From NCBI GenBank assembly GCA_019359595.1, contig JAHHGZ010000022.1, positions 1 through 64,000 on the forward strand: a stretch of 64,000 nt of DNA, read 5' to 3'. The DNA is from Cyanomargarita calcarea GSE-NOS-MK-12-04C. GTDB lineage: Bacteria; Cyanobacteriota; Cyanobacteriia; Cyanobacteriales; Nostocaceae. The notes under the pieces were generated by a model. The model did not search any database, had not been told where the DNA came from, and saw only the letters and a list, made by a program, of their open reading frames with translations. Both the position numbers and the translations under genes were made by a program. This document shows positions 1 through 8,993 of this stretch, piece by piece (position 1 is the first letter of the stretch; each line of letters begins with the position of its first letter).

Positions 1-56
1 AGTTAGGAGTGATGAGTTAAGAGTGATGAACTTCTGAGTTCTAACCCCAAACCCCA

Positions 57-216
57 AACTCCTAACTCCTAACTCCTAACTCCTAACTCCCAACTCCCAA
101 CTCCCAACTCCCAACTCCCAACTCCCAACTCCCAACTCCCAACTCCCAACTCCCAACTCCCAACTCCCAACTCCCAACTCCCAACTCCTAATTCCTAACT
201 CCTAATTCCTAACTCT
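57..216. repeat. Heptameric STRR array (CAACTCC/CTCCTAA)
   Basis: About 22 consecutive heptamers of the form AACTCCY, first AACTCCT, then a long homogeneous AACTCCC block, then degenerate AATTCCT units. This is the short tandemly repeated repeat class typical of heterocystous cyanobacteria. The array runs into the 3' end of trmB, whose last three codons and stop lie in the degenerate units. Confidence 0.95.
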
Positions 217-852
217 CTCAAATAGAACACGATACACAGGTTCACCCCGAGACATTACATATAATTCCCTTTCAGTAGGTACTGGGAGGGGATTTTCTGC
301 TAACCATTCACTATTACCTTGCTTAACAAAATCTGGATTTTCTGCAAAGCGATCGCGCATTTCCACGGCAACAAAATCAATGTCTGATTGCAAAAACACC
401 AAACCCCCAGGTGCGAGATATTCCGCTAATTCTGCCACTAAGTCTTTTTGCACTACTCGTCGTTTTGCGTGACGATTTTTAAACCACGGATCGGGAAACT
501 GAATTGTGACACGTTGTAAAGTTCCTGGAGTCAGGGTAGAAAGAAGCGAGTGCAATGAATTATTAACATTACAAAACAAATAATGCAGGTTTGTCAGTCC
601 CAATTCATCCCGCAATATATTCGCATCATGTACCAGGGGTTCGCGAATTTCCAAACCCAGAAAATTCCAGTCAGTTGCCTGCTGCGCCATATTCAGCACA
701 AATTGCCCCCTTGCACAGCCAATATCTAGATGTAGCGGTTGGCTTGGCTTCAGATAAACTTTTTCACACTCCAGGGGACTTGCGGGTGTTTTATATTTTT
801 GCCCTAATGGATTAACGTGCTGACGGACTCTGACTCGCAACCTAGCTGCCAA
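202..852 (-). CDS. trmB: tRNA (guanine-N7-)-methyltransferase TrmB
   Basis: SAM-dependent enzyme that forms m7G46 in the variable loop of tRNAs in the cytoplasm. The 216-residue protein has the family's usual length. Motif I (DIGCARGQ) lies at residues 43-50, the catalytic-region motif FPDPW with the following K-x-x-H-x-KRR at 119-132, and the PTERE substrate motif at 192-196. The N-terminus (RVRVRQHVNPL) matches the usual cyanobacterial start, so the given ATG is preferred. The last residues (VRN, then TAG) are encoded by degenerate STRR units, so the original C-terminus may have been slightly altered by the repeat. The gene stands alone, with no obvious operon partner. Confidence 0.96.
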   Translation of the reverse strand: MAARLRVRVRQHVNPLGQKYKTPASPLECEKVYLKPSQPLHLDIGCARGQFVLNMAQQATDWNFLGLEIREPLVHDANILRDELGLTNLHYLFCNVNNSLHSLLSTLTPGTLQRVTIQFPDPWFKNRHAKRRVVQKDLVAELAEYLAPGGLVFLQSDIDFVAVEMRDRFAENPDFVKQGNSEWLAENPLPVPTERELYVMSRGEPVYRVLFERVRN

Positions 853-900
853 AATATAGACTCCCTAACATCAAAAAAACAAATTTCCATCTGCGGTTGA

Positions 901-1006
901 AGAAGGAAGAAGGAGGAGGCTTTGAGATGGGGATTGGGGCCCCAACTCAAAACGGGCGACCTTTCTTAGGTCAGGGTATTAAACCCCCACAAAGAAGGGG
1001 ATAAAT
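901..1006 (+). repeat. Dispersed repeat family, copy A
   Basis: A GAAGGAA-type purine run is followed by a roughly 85-bp block containing CCCCAACTCAAAAC, a GGTC-GGGTATTAAACCCC hairpin and a final GGATAAAT. The same order of blocks occurs at 44721-44841 (plus) and 63048-63174 (minus), and in shorter form at 12515-12585 (minus). It is non-coding in all frames I examined. Confidence 0.8.
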
Positions 1007-1201
1007 AGAGATACCGACGCTATTTGATTTTGTCCACCCATTCCACATGTGTTTTCTAGACTTGCCTACGGCACGCTCCGCGAACACATCTAGATCAGCT
1101 TGTATGAAGTGCGGTAAGATACAGCATTTAAGACGCTAATCTATGAACAAATTGTAAGATATTTTACAATTTAAGTCAACAGTTTTAACCCTTTTTTAAT
1201 C
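1007..1201. other. Intergenic stretch, no gene seen
   Basis: Holds a GC-rich palindromic piece around 1065-1095 (GCCTACGGCACGCTCCGCG flanked by TCTAGA on both sides), a form of repeat common in filamentous cyanobacteria, followed by AT-rich sequence. No coding region is supported. Confidence 0.5.
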
Positions 1202-2113
1202 TCAAATAAAAGTATATTCCTGAAGCTCCCAAAAACCATCAATTGAATCTACTTTCTTTCTGACAATTTGTTTAGATTGGTAGGCATACATTGATTTTGT
1301 CCAACTTCTAATTTTGGGAATGCGGTTGAATTGAAAGAGACTAGCAATTTTTCTAGCGTTACTTGGTGACCAATTCAAGAGTTCGCGCATTTCATTCAGT
1401 GATTTTTCTGCTTCTGTGATATATATTCTATGGTTTAGACTATTTCTAGAACCAGACTGACGACGAAATCCGGCCAGTGGGGAAGGGGTACTGTAGAGTT
1501 CTGCATGGCAGAAAAAACGCGACCAAAGGTCAAAATCTCCAGCTAGTCTATATTCCGTGCGAATTCCTCCTGCCTTCTGCCAAAGACTTTGCCGCCAAAA
1601 AGTAGACTCCTGCTGTATCCAGCCAAACGCTTTTCTTCCCCAAGGTAAGTAGCAGGCATCTAAAAAAGCTGATTGTGAATATCCAGGAATGGTACGAAAC
1701 CCTTTCCAGAAGCCGTGGTAATCGAATGCACCAGGATGTTGTGTCGTCAGCCATTCAATTTGGGGGAAGGTAGAAAAAATGCTGGCAATAGTTTGAAATG
1801 TCCAAGGATAAAACATATCATCACTATTAATCCAAGCTAATATTTCCCCTGTTGCATGAGTAAATCCTTTATTTATAGCGTCGTACTGCCCATTATCTAG
1901 TTCGCTGCACCAGAAATGTAGATGGCTTTCGTATTTTTTGATAATATCTATACTGCCATCTGTAGAACCACCGTCAATAATAATATATTCTAGGTTGGGA
2001 TATTCTTGGGATATGACACTCTTAATTGTTGCTTCTAAAAATTCGGCTTGATTAAATGAGGGTGTAACGATAGATATTTTTGGTAGAGAAAGCGATTGTG
2101 CCGTTTTCAACAT
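1202..2113 (-). CDS. Glycosyltransferase family 2
   Basis: A 303-residue GT-A fold glycosyltransferase that probably transfers a nucleotide-activated sugar during polysaccharide or glycolipid synthesis at the cytoplasmic face of the membrane. Visible are the N-terminal ISIVTPSFNQ strand (residues 13-22), the IIIDGGSTDGS nucleotide-binding segment (44-54) and the DxD-type metal site in AWINSDDMF (about 93-101). No membrane segment is seen, so it is a soluble or peripheral WcaA-like enzyme. It stands alone between AT-rich spacers, so the acceptor and sugar cannot be inferred. The family call is firm; the substrate is unknown. Confidence 0.88.
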   Translation of the reverse strand: MLKTAQSLSLPKISIVTPSFNQAEFLEATIKSVISQEYPNLEYIIIDGGSTDGSIDIIKKYESHLHFWCSELDNGQYDAINKGFTHATGEILAWINSDDMFYPWTFQTIASIFSTFPQIEWLTTQHPGAFDYHGFWKGFRTIPGYSQSAFLDACYLPWGRKAFGWIQQESTFWRQSLWQKAGGIRTEYRLAGDFDLWSRFFCHAELYSTPSPLAGFRRQSGSRNSLNHRIYITEAEKSLNEMRELLNWSPSNARKIASLFQFNRIPKIRSWTKSMYAYQSKQIVRKKVDSIDGFWELQEYTFI

Positions 2114-2497
2114 ATTTAATTTTAATTTTTTAATTGTCTAAGTTCATAAACTTTTTGATTATATGAGTTGTTTGCTTTTATAACCTTTAGTGCAAATACT
2201 TAAAATATTTAAAGAAAATTTTTCATAACCGTATAATTACGATATTTTTAAAGACAGTTATTTTCTTCAATCTAACAACCGCTCTATTTCAGAGGTTGTC
2301 ACAACATCACAATACCTTTAAATTCTCTAACTCACTGGTTGCTTCCTTTGAAAGTGTGAGTTAGATCAAAACTCTGAACTTCTAGATATGTTGGATGCAC
2401 AGATTTTTGCAACTAATTAAAATCTACCCAATGTATAGAAATATTAAGCGGGATCGCTACGGCTTAACTTACCAGAGCAAGGTTATACTCATCTCAA
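2114..2497. other. AT-rich intergenic region between divergent genes
   Basis: About 380 bp separating the divergent glycosyltransferase and metallophosphoesterase genes; it must contain both promoters. I see AT-rich sequence and no convincing ORF, RNA or strong hairpin. Confidence 0.5.
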
Positions 2498-3640
2498 ATG
2501 AGCTTTATACACCCTGCTTTTAGAATAGTTCTTACTTCAATGAATGTTAATTTTCGCTTTGCCATAGTCAGTGACTTACACATTGCACTGCCACATACAA
2601 TTTGGGATCATCCCAGCAGATTTCATCTAGTGGAAGTCAGTATTCCAGCATTAGAAAATGTATTACAACATCTAAGCCAACTCGATTTAGATTTTCTGCT
2701 GCTACCGGGAGACTTAACCCAACATGGGGAACCAGAAAATCATGTTTGGTTGCAAAAACGCTTATCTGAGTTACCTTTCCCCGCTTACGTTATTCCTGGT
2801 AACCATGATGTTCCTGTAATTGAGGCAGATAAGCAATCAATAGCTTTCAGTGATTTCCCTTACTACTACCAAAACTTTGGCTACCATAACCCCAAGCAAA
2901 TTTACTATACTCATGAGTTATTGCCGGGAGTCAGGTTGATTGCTCTAAATTCTAACTCCTTTAATGACCAGGGAAAGCAAATTGGGCGCTTGGATGCTTC
3001 GCAGCTTCTTTGGTTGGAAGAGGTGTTAGCTGGAGTTGGCGATGAGTTGGTGTTAGTGATGATACATCACAATGTGGTTGAACATCTGCCGAATCAATCG
3101 CGCCACCCGATGGCAAGTCGCTATATGCTGGAAAATGCACCCGAACTATTGCAAATATTACGGCGCTACAATGTCAAGCTAGTCTTTACTGGGCATTTGC
3201 ACGTTCAGGATGTGGCCTATGAGTCGGGAGTATATGATATCACCACAGGTTCTTTGGTGAGTTATCCCCATCCCTATCGGGTATTAGAGTATCGTCAGGA
3301 TAAATACGCAAGAGAATGGTTGCAAATTTGCTCCCATCGTGTAGAGTCAGTGCCGCAATTCCCCGATTTACAATCTACTTCCCGGCAGTGGATGGGCGAT
3401 CGCAGCCTGCCCTTTTTACTGAAATTGCTGACTCTGCCTCCCTTAAACCTACCATTACCACAGGCAGAAGAACTAGCCCCCACACTCCGGGACTTTTGGG
3501 CAGATATTGCTTCGGGAGATGCCATGTTAAATTATTCCCAATTTCCCGATTCACTCCAACATTACTTTAGCAAATATGGGGCGATCGCGGAAGGCGGTAC
3601 TCCAATGCTGATTGATAACAATGCAACATTGCTGCTATAG
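2498..3640 (+). CDS. Calcineurin-like metallophosphoesterase
   Basis: A binuclear-metal phosphoesterase of the Icc/CpdA type that hydrolyses a phosphomono- or diester; the substrate is not evident. All signature motifs are present: SDLH near the N-terminus, the GDLTQHG metal motif, GNHD, HHN, and the final GHLH motif (TGHLHVQD). The 380-residue protein extends about 100 residues beyond the catalytic core, with no recognised domain there. The first ATG gives 14 extra residues (MSFIHPAF...); the internal ATG at 2540 starts MNVNFRFAIVSDLH, the usual beginning of the fold, and is a likelier start. It is followed at once by a convergent small gene. Confidence 0.9.
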   Translation: MSFIHPAFRIVLTSMNVNFRFAIVSDLHIALPHTIWDHPSRFHLVEVSIPALENVLQHLSQLDLDFLLLPGDLTQHGEPENHVWLQKRLSELPFPAYVIPGNHDVPVIEADKQSIAFSDFPYYYQNFGYHNPKQIYYTHELLPGVRLIALNSNSFNDQGKQIGRLDASQLLWLEEVLAGVGDELVLVMIHHNVVEHLPNQSRHPMASRYMLENAPELLQILRRYNVKLVFTGHLHVQDVAYESGVYDITTGSLVSYPHPYRVLEYRQDKYAREWLQICSHRVESVPQFPDLQSTSRQWMGDRSLPFLLKLLTLPPLNLPLPQAEELAPTLRDFWADIASGDAMLNYSQFPDSLQHYFSKYGAIAEGGTPMLIDNNATLLL

Positions 3641-3647
3641 CTGATTT

Positions 3648-3878
3648 TTACTGTTTTTGAAACCTATTTAACAATTCCTCACGGGATAATTGCACCAGCA
3701 ATGGGGTAAATTCCTCTGGGGATAATGCTAATAATGGTTCAATGATGGCGTTTAATTCGTTGTCCAAGGAACCAAAGCGTACTTTTAGCAAATTGTCGAT
3801 GACCCTACGTTGTATTTCTTGCCGTCCTTTTTGTTCGGCTTCAGCTAATTTTTCTAGATAAATTGGTGACAAGTTCAT
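3648..3878 (-). CDS. Small DUF4351-like protein (Rpn/transposase-tail remnant)
   Basis: A 76-residue protein. The sequence (QKGRQEIQRRVIDNLLKVRFG... LLALSPEEFTPLL) resembles the C-terminal tail found on cyanobacterial Rpn/PD-(D/E)XK transposase-like proteins and on many short stand-alone relatives (DUF4351 type). The nuclease domain is absent. It is either a genuine short family member or the remnant of a longer gene. It converges on the metallophosphoesterase 7 bp away and diverges from the TPR gene. Function unknown. Confidence 0.6.
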   Translation of the reverse strand: MNLSPIYLEKLAEAEQKGRQEIQRRVIDNLLKVRFGSLDNELNAIIEPLLALSPEEFTPLLVQLSREELLNRFQKQ

Positions 3879-3922
3879 AAGTAATTCTCTATCCTCTTCG
3901 TCTGTATTTTGATTAATTTCTA

Positions 3923-4537
3923 ATGATAGAGCATCAACTGAGTCGGTGTAATGACATTATCCGCTTTAAACCAAATGACCCACATGGCTACATTCGACGG
4001 GGTATGGTCTATTTTAAACTTGCCCGAATTGATGAGTCTATTCAAGATTTTGATTTCGCTGAAAAATTAGACCGCACTCTCACGCCCTATCTGTGGCCGC
4101 GGGGTTTATCTTATTATTATGCACAAAGATTTTTAGAGGGTGCCAATCAGTTTGAAATTGACTTGACTGTAAACTATCAAGACGTAGAAGAAACCGTGTG
4201 GCGATACCTCTGTATTGCTAGAATGAAAGGTGTTGCAGAAGCCCGTAGTTCTCTTTTAACTGTCAAAAATGACCCGCGCCCGATAATGCAGCACGTGTAC
4301 GATTTTTATGCGGGAAATTGTAGCCCAGATGATCTTATTGCCGCTGGTAAGTTAGATGGTAAACGTGGCGAATTTTACAGCCACCTTTACCTCGGGTTGT
4401 ATTATGAAGTAGATTCGCAGGTGCAGCAAGCATCAGAATATATCGTGAAAGCTGCCGATGAGTATCAAATTGACGATTATATGTGGCATTTGGCACAGGT
4501 TCATAAAATGTTGTTAGTTGTTGATTGTTACCATTAA
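3923..4537 (+). CDS. Tetratricopeptide repeat protein
   Basis: A 204-residue soluble protein. Residues 1-90 contain TPR-like helical hairpins (RFKPNDPHGYIRRGMVYFKL, IDESIQDFDFAEKLD, PRGLSYYYAQRF). The C-terminal part (SHLYLGLYYEVDSQVQQASEYIVKAADE) is another TPR-like pair. TPR proteins act as protein-interaction scaffolds; no partner can be named. The stop TAA is followed directly by an STRR of TAACTCC units shared with the convergent FIST gene, leaving only 17 bp between the two stops. Confidence 0.82.
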   Translation: MIEHQLSRCNDIIRFKPNDPHGYIRRGMVYFKLARIDESIQDFDFAEKLDRTLTPYLWPRGLSYYYAQRFLEGANQFEIDLTVNYQDVEETVWRYLCIARMKGVAEARSSLLTVKNDPRPIMQHVYDFYAGNCSPDDLIAAGKLDGKRGEFYSHLYLGLYYEVDSQVQQASEYIVKAADEYQIDDYMWHLAQVHKMLLVVDCYH

Positions 4538-4566
4538 CTCCTAACTCCTAACTCCTAACTCCTAAC
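4535..4566. repeat. STRR between convergent genes
   Basis: Four TAACTCC heptamers fill the space between the TPR and FIST genes. They overlap the TPR stop codon and, read on the minus strand (GTTAGGAGTTAG), supply the last residues VRS and the stop of the FIST gene. Confidence 0.9.
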
Positions 4567-5835
4567 ATTGGCTCGACAAATTCCAAAAACCGAAGTATAA
4601 CCGTGAAGGAATGTATTTCCGCCTACAGGACCAATTTCGCCGCCACAGAAAAAGCCTGCGAGGGGGATATAATTGAGGTAGCGTTGAAATAATTCCGAAT
4701 CAAAATTCGGTTTGCCGTAGAGTCCTTCACCTCGTCCGAGACAGGCAAACATTAGGGCCCCAACTGCAGCCGGTTCGGAGATTTGTTTGTCTTGATATTG
4801 CTGCAAGAGTAATTCTAATTCTTCAGCAGAAGCTTCCGCATCGCGGAGATGGAATTGTAACCTTTGTCCGGGACGAACGCGATCGCCTATGGCAATTGCC
4901 CCAGCAGATGGATCTACACCCAAAATATCGCGGATTAAAAAGTCTCCCTGGTGTAAATCTTGTTTAAATTCATCCATCACAATCCCGACGAATAAGGAAT
5001 GTTGAGCCTTATTGCGGTCTTCTTCACTGAGGTTACTAATCAAATCCCTTAGCACCATCAGCGGCACTTTTTCATCCAATTCTAAAATGATATTGCGATC
5101 GCCTTTTGTCACTTGTAACGGTTTGCCAATCGGTCGGCACCCTTGGGCCACAATAGTTTCTAAAACAATATTGCCACTTAAGGCGATTCCAACAGTACCT
5201 TCTCGATACAGGTGTTCGTTACAAAACAAAGCAATCTTACCACCCATACCGCCACCACTTGCCTGTCCTCCCACCGTCACCGAACCGGGATAAGCAAAAT
5301 CCAACCCTTGTAATAAATTGCTAATACCAGAAGAAAAGGCACCCGACAGCAAAATGAACTGTGGTGTTGGGGTGGTTGGCACACCAATTAAATTTTGCCA
5401 CCCATCTGGCGAACTATCCAAGTCGGGTAAATCTTCTGCAGCAACGTGAAAAGCTTGAACATTCACCCCTGGTAGGTGCGCCAAAGTCAAGCTGAGGGCT
5501 GGTTGTGCTTCCAATTCTTCGGTTTCTCCCCCCAGCGTCGTGCCAATTACACCCCCACCGCTACAGCCAATTAGCACAGGTACAGACAGTTTCTCTGCTA
5601 ACAAGGGCAACAAGCGGGAATACTCACTCGCAAAAGCAGACGAAATGAATACCAGCCCTAAATCCGCAGGTGCTGTTAACTCGGAGGTAGCCCGTTGTAC
5701 CACATCTGCAACAGCTGCTTCCAATGAAGGACGGGTTGATAGGGCATTTGCCCACTGCATTTGTACCATGAGTTCTATACTGTCTCTTTCTAGGATTGAG
5801 GCTAGTAGTTTTATCTTTTCTACCTTGGGAAACAT
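4555..5835 (-). CDS. FIST N/FIST C sensory domain protein
   Basis: A 426-residue protein made of a FIST_N domain (about residues 45-240) and a FIST_C domain (about 240-400). FIST domains are found in bacterial signalling proteins and are proposed to bind small ligands such as amino acids. Supporting segments are PVLIGCSGGGVIG, the Gly-rich VTVGGQASGGGMGGKIALF in FIST_N, and FFCGGEIGPVGGNTFLHGYTSVFGI near the C-terminus. No output domain is fused, so it would act alone or with a partner elsewhere. An internal Met (MVQMQWANALS, residue 23) is the usual beginning of this family and may be the true start. The last residues are encoded by an STRR. Confidence 0.88.
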   Translation of the reverse strand: MFPKVEKIKLLASILERDSIELMVQMQWANALSTRPSLEAAVADVVQRATSELTAPADLGLVFISSAFASEYSRLLPLLAEKLSVPVLIGCSGGGVIGTTLGGETEELEAQPALSLTLAHLPGVNVQAFHVAAEDLPDLDSSPDGWQNLIGVPTTPTPQFILLSGAFSSGISNLLQGLDFAYPGSVTVGGQASGGGMGGKIALFCNEHLYREGTVGIALSGNIVLETIVAQGCRPIGKPLQVTKGDRNIILELDEKVPLMVLRDLISNLSEEDRNKAQHSLFVGIVMDEFKQDLHQGDFLIRDILGVDPSAGAIAIGDRVRPGQRLQFHLRDAEASAEELELLLQQYQDKQISEPAAVGALMFACLGRGEGLYGKPNFDSELFQRYLNYIPLAGFFCGGEIGPVGGNTFLHGYTSVFGICRANVRS

Positions 5836-6124
5836 CCATACCAGCCTGTTGCTCCCAAGATACTAGGGTTGTTATGCCCTACTATATTCGTCTAAAGATA
5901 TTGTATAATTCAATCTTTGTAGTGAACCTATGGCTAAATCTTAAAAGATAAAGGTGTATCGATTATAGATGCCACAATTCACTATATTACTTATTGAACG
6001 AACATAAGGTTAAAATACTAAGTTAGCAAGTAAATAGCTAGAATGGTGAGCAAGAGTGCAAAAAAATAGCCTTTCTTGAACTTTTTGTATACTGGTATTA
6101 ACAACACACAACGAAACCAAAACT

Positions 6125-6349
6125 ATGACCGATAAAATCCAAGAGAAAATCCAAGAAGAACTTGAACAAGCTCGCGCTGTCTGTGATACTACAGGAAGCA
6201 CCTCTGGCGAATGTGCAGCAGCTTGGGATGCTGTGGAAGAATTGCAAGCAGAAGCTGCCCACCAGCGTCAAGCAAAGCCCAAAAACTCTTTAGAAAAGTA
6301 CTGTGATGACAACCCAGAAGCAGCTGAATGCCGGGTTTACGAAGACTGA
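6125..6349 (+). CDS. cp12: CP12, Calvin cycle regulatory protein
   Basis: A small intrinsically disordered protein that joins GAPDH and phosphoribulokinase into an inactive complex in the dark. The 74-residue sequence has both redox cysteine pairs (C20/C30 and C60/C69), the AWDAVEEL core (33-40) and the C-terminal CRVYED tail that inserts into GAPDH. Length and motif order are those of canonical cyanobacterial CP12. It has its own upstream region of nearly 300 bp and no operon partner. Confidence 0.97.
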   Translation: MTDKIQEKIQEELEQARAVCDTTGSTSGECAAAWDAVEELQAEAAHQRQAKPKNSLEKYCDDNPEAAECRVYED

Positions 6350-6621
6350 AAACTTTCTTGGTAACTTTTCTTTGAGTCGGGTGGGCAAGCAACCAGGATC
6401 TATTTACTGATATCTTGCACCTATTTGTAGTCGATAAGGTGGGTTGACTAACCTACCTTATTCTGCTATGGGTGGTTGTTGATATTAGTTAAGGTCTTAG
6501 AGTTGCTTGTTTTTTTATGTAGTTCACTTTTCAACTCGGTATAATCTATGTTTGATGCATTCGAGAGAGAATGTAACAATGAACGCTAAAATCCGACGAC
6601 CGTTATTAAAAATTAAGAACA

Positions 6622-7209
6622 ATGAATGACGTATGGTTCCGCCCGCTAGTCTGGATGGACTACCGATTGGCAGTATTATTTACAGTAATTATCCCGATAA
6701 TTTTACTGATTTGGGTGTTTGTGCAAAAAGCCGAAGCGATGCAACGCTTGATTATGATTTATTGGCGGGTATCGAGTCTGTTGTTGATTTCGCTTTATTT
6801 GATGATTGGCGAGTTCGGTGTCAGTTTTATCTCTAGCTTGATGGCACGGATTTTGATTCCAATTTGTCTGTGGTTATGGGTGGATATCAACGATGAAATT
6901 GAGTACCAGCAAAGCGGGCCACTGAAGTTAATTTTTACATCTTGGCGTTGGGCTGTCAGTATATATTGTGTTTTGGGCGCGATCGCCTCTCTACCTTTTT
7001 TGGGTTGTGCTTTTTCCGAAACTGCCATCAAAACCCCCTATTGTCGTGTCTGGTTTGAAGCACCATTACTCTTTAAAGAATATTTCCATGCCAATAGCAA
7101 ACCTGGGTTCCTCGGTTTCCTTGGTATAATTTCTTTGATAGTTTATGTTCTTTATTTAAGCTACTTTGTCCTCGTGAAGCTGGGCAAACAAGGACGTTCA
7201 GCCACTTAA
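6622..7209 (+). CDS. DUF3177 family membrane protein
   Basis: A 195-residue integral membrane protein with about four or five hydrophobic helices (for example LAVLFTVIIPIILLIWVF, SLLLISLYLMIGEF and, near the end, IISLIVYVLYLSYFVLV). The N-terminal VWFRPLVWMDYRLAV and the central WRVSSLL/ARILIPICLWLWVD segments match my memory of the cyanobacterial DUF3177 family. The function is undescribed. It lies 39 bp upstream of the next small gene in the same direction and may be co-transcribed with it and cbiD. Confidence 0.8.
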   Translation: MNDVWFRPLVWMDYRLAVLFTVIIPIILLIWVFVQKAEAMQRLIMIYWRVSSLLLISLYLMIGEFGVSFISSLMARILIPICLWLWVDINDEIEYQQSGPLKLIFTSWRWAVSIYCVLGAIASLPFLGCAFSETAIKTPYCRVWFEAPLLFKEYFHANSKPGFLGFLGIISLIVYVLYLSYFVLVKLGKQGRSAT

Positions 7210-7248
7210 TTAATTCAAAATTACGAACTCACTCCCCACACCCATTGA

Positions 7249-7548
7249 ATGAACATTTCAATTGGCAAGCGTTTGGAACAATATACGAATCAACGCCCCC
7301 AAGAAGTACTACTGGTAACAATAAAAATTGGCGGCGAGCAAGACCAAATTGCTATTTTTCGAGGCTTTTCAAGCTCTTTGATGCGCCCCACTTCCTTCGA
7401 CCCCGATGTGCCTGTTTTGCCTCCGGATGCAAAAATCATCAGTATTGACCGAGTAGCAAGTCCTTACAATCCAGAAACACCTCGTTACATCCAACAAGGA
7501 CTATCCTGGGAAAACATGGAAAATCTATTATCCGAAATGGATGTCTAA
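7249..7548 (+). CDS. Conserved cyanobacterial/plastid protein of unknown function
   Basis: A 99-residue soluble protein with no membrane segment. The pattern (RLEQYTNQRPQEVLLV, FRGFSSSLMRPT, DPDVPVLPPDA, then IDRVASPYNPETPRYIQQGL) resembles a small family shared by cyanobacteria and plants (I believe DUF7734). It sits between the DUF3177 gene and cbiD on the same strand. No function can be given. Confidence 0.72.
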   Translation: MNISIGKRLEQYTNQRPQEVLLVTIKIGGEQDQIAIFRGFSSSLMRPTSFDPDVPVLPPDAKIISIDRVASPYNPETPRYIQQGLSWENMENLLSEMDV

Positions 7549-7645
7549 CACATTTTCGAGCCAAGGATGTTGGATATTCCACCAATAAACCCGGTTTCTC
7601 CACTCCCCTCAATTCCTAACTGTTAACTCCTAACTCTCCCGAAAA

Positions 7646-8755
7646 ATGCCTCGTTCTGGATACACTCTCCCCGTTTTTGCGACTGCAGCGGCGATCGCTT
7701 CTTTACATTGGTTGCGGGATCGGCAAGCTTTATCTGTAGTCTCAGTAGATTTAATCGAACCAGCCCAAACCGTAGAAATCCCGATTGAACAGGTGGCAGG
7801 TCTTTTTGAGAACCAAGCTTTGGCAATTACCCGCAGTGACCCTGGTGATAATCTTGACCTAACTAGGGATACACCGATTTGGGCGGTTGTTGAGTTGGGT
7901 GAGGGTGAGGGGGAGAGGGTTATAATTAAGGGCGGAGAAGGAATTGGACGAATGGCTGATGGCAAAGCTGCGATTTATGCCTATGCCGAAATGCTTTTGC
8001 GCGAGAATTTGCGATTGTTGCTTCTTCCCTGTGAGAAAATTACGGTGACGATTATTTTACCAATCGGGCGATCGCTTGCCGTTCGGACTTCAAATGCGGC
8101 ATTTGGGGTGGTGGAAGGACTTTCTCTACTGGGAACCACAGGTATTTCTCAACCGTTGACAGCACCGGGGCAATTGGAAGCTTTTCGCGAAGATTTGCAA
8201 CGCAAAGCGAGAAGATTTGATTGTCTGGTATTTTGTATCGGGGAAAATGGTTTAGAATTAGCTACCAAACTCGGTATTAACCCCGAACAATTGGTGAAAA
8301 CAGCCAACTGGTTGGGGCCAATGTTGGTTGAAGCAGCTTTGCAGAATGTCCAAGAAATTTTATTGTTTGGCTATCATGGTAAACTAATCAAACTCGCAGG
8401 GGGAATTTTTCATACCCACCACCATCTTGCTGATGGACGTAGAGAGATTCTTGTGACGCACTGTGCCTTAGCTGGTTTAACGTCACCCCATATACAATCG
8501 GTGTTTAATAGTGCCACTGCCGAAGCAGCACTACAATACTTACGCGATTTGGATACTAGTAATGATAGCGATTGGGTAAATCAAATTTATAGTGCGATCG
8601 CCCAAGAAATTGATACTCGTGCCATTGAATATATGAAGAACCACATTGACGGTGGGGTAAGCATTCCAGCCATTGGTTCAGTTCTTTTTAATCGCGATCG
8701 CAAAATTATTGTAAAAAGTATAACTGCTTGTTCCCTAGTGGCAAAATTATGTTAA
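7646..8755 (+). CDS. cbiD: Cobalt-precorrin-5B C1-methyltransferase CbiD
   Basis: Methylates C1 of cobalt-precorrin-5B in the anaerobic-type cobalamin pathway. The 369-residue length is standard. The start MPRSGYTLPVFATAAAIASL is characteristic of cyanobacterial CbiD, followed by the family segments KGGEGIGR, PIGRSLAVRTSNAAFGVVEGLSLLGTTG (in part) and FGYHGKLIKLAGGIFHTHHH. STRR-like sequence (TAACTCC units) lies directly upstream of the ATG. Cobalamin genes are usually scattered in cyanobacteria; here guaA follows after 240 bp, and a B12-riboswitch-controlled gene lies 3 kb downstream. Confidence 0.95.
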   Translation: MPRSGYTLPVFATAAAIASLHWLRDRQALSVVSVDLIEPAQTVEIPIEQVAGLFENQALAITRSDPGDNLDLTRDTPIWAVVELGEGEGERVIIKGGEGIGRMADGKAAIYAYAEMLLRENLRLLLLPCEKITVTIILPIGRSLAVRTSNAAFGVVEGLSLLGTTGISQPLTAPGQLEAFREDLQRKARRFDCLVFCIGENGLELATKLGINPEQLVKTANWLGPMLVEAALQNVQEILLFGYHGKLIKLAGGIFHTHHHLADGRREILVTHCALAGLTSPHIQSVFNSATAEAALQYLRDLDTSNDSDWVNQIYSAIAQEIDTRAIEYMKNHIDGGVSIPAIGSVLFNRDRKIIVKSITACSLVAKLC

Positions 8756-8993
8756 CTTATTATGAATAATCATTAGCAGTCTAAATAAATACTATTTTTT
8801 TGCAACCACTCTAGGGTAAGTTTTTCTTTTTAATACCATTTGCAGATACGCTGATTAGACAAACACCAAAATAGATGTGTTTGTACAGGTTTTGTATACG
8901 TTTACAAACCGAATTAAGCACAGAGATGGTATTAGCTAACAAACCGTAGTAGTAACGTTCTTATCCTTTCATCTCATCTACACTCCTGCCATC

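Noticed and set aside
1-216. CRISPR array
   Set aside because: The repeats are contiguous 7-mers without spacers. No cas gene occurs in the window, and none of the other repeats has regular spacers.
591-815. Plus-strand frame of 74 codons inside trmB
   Set aside because: It is fully antisense to trmB, has no recognisable motif, and the trmB frame carries all family motifs.
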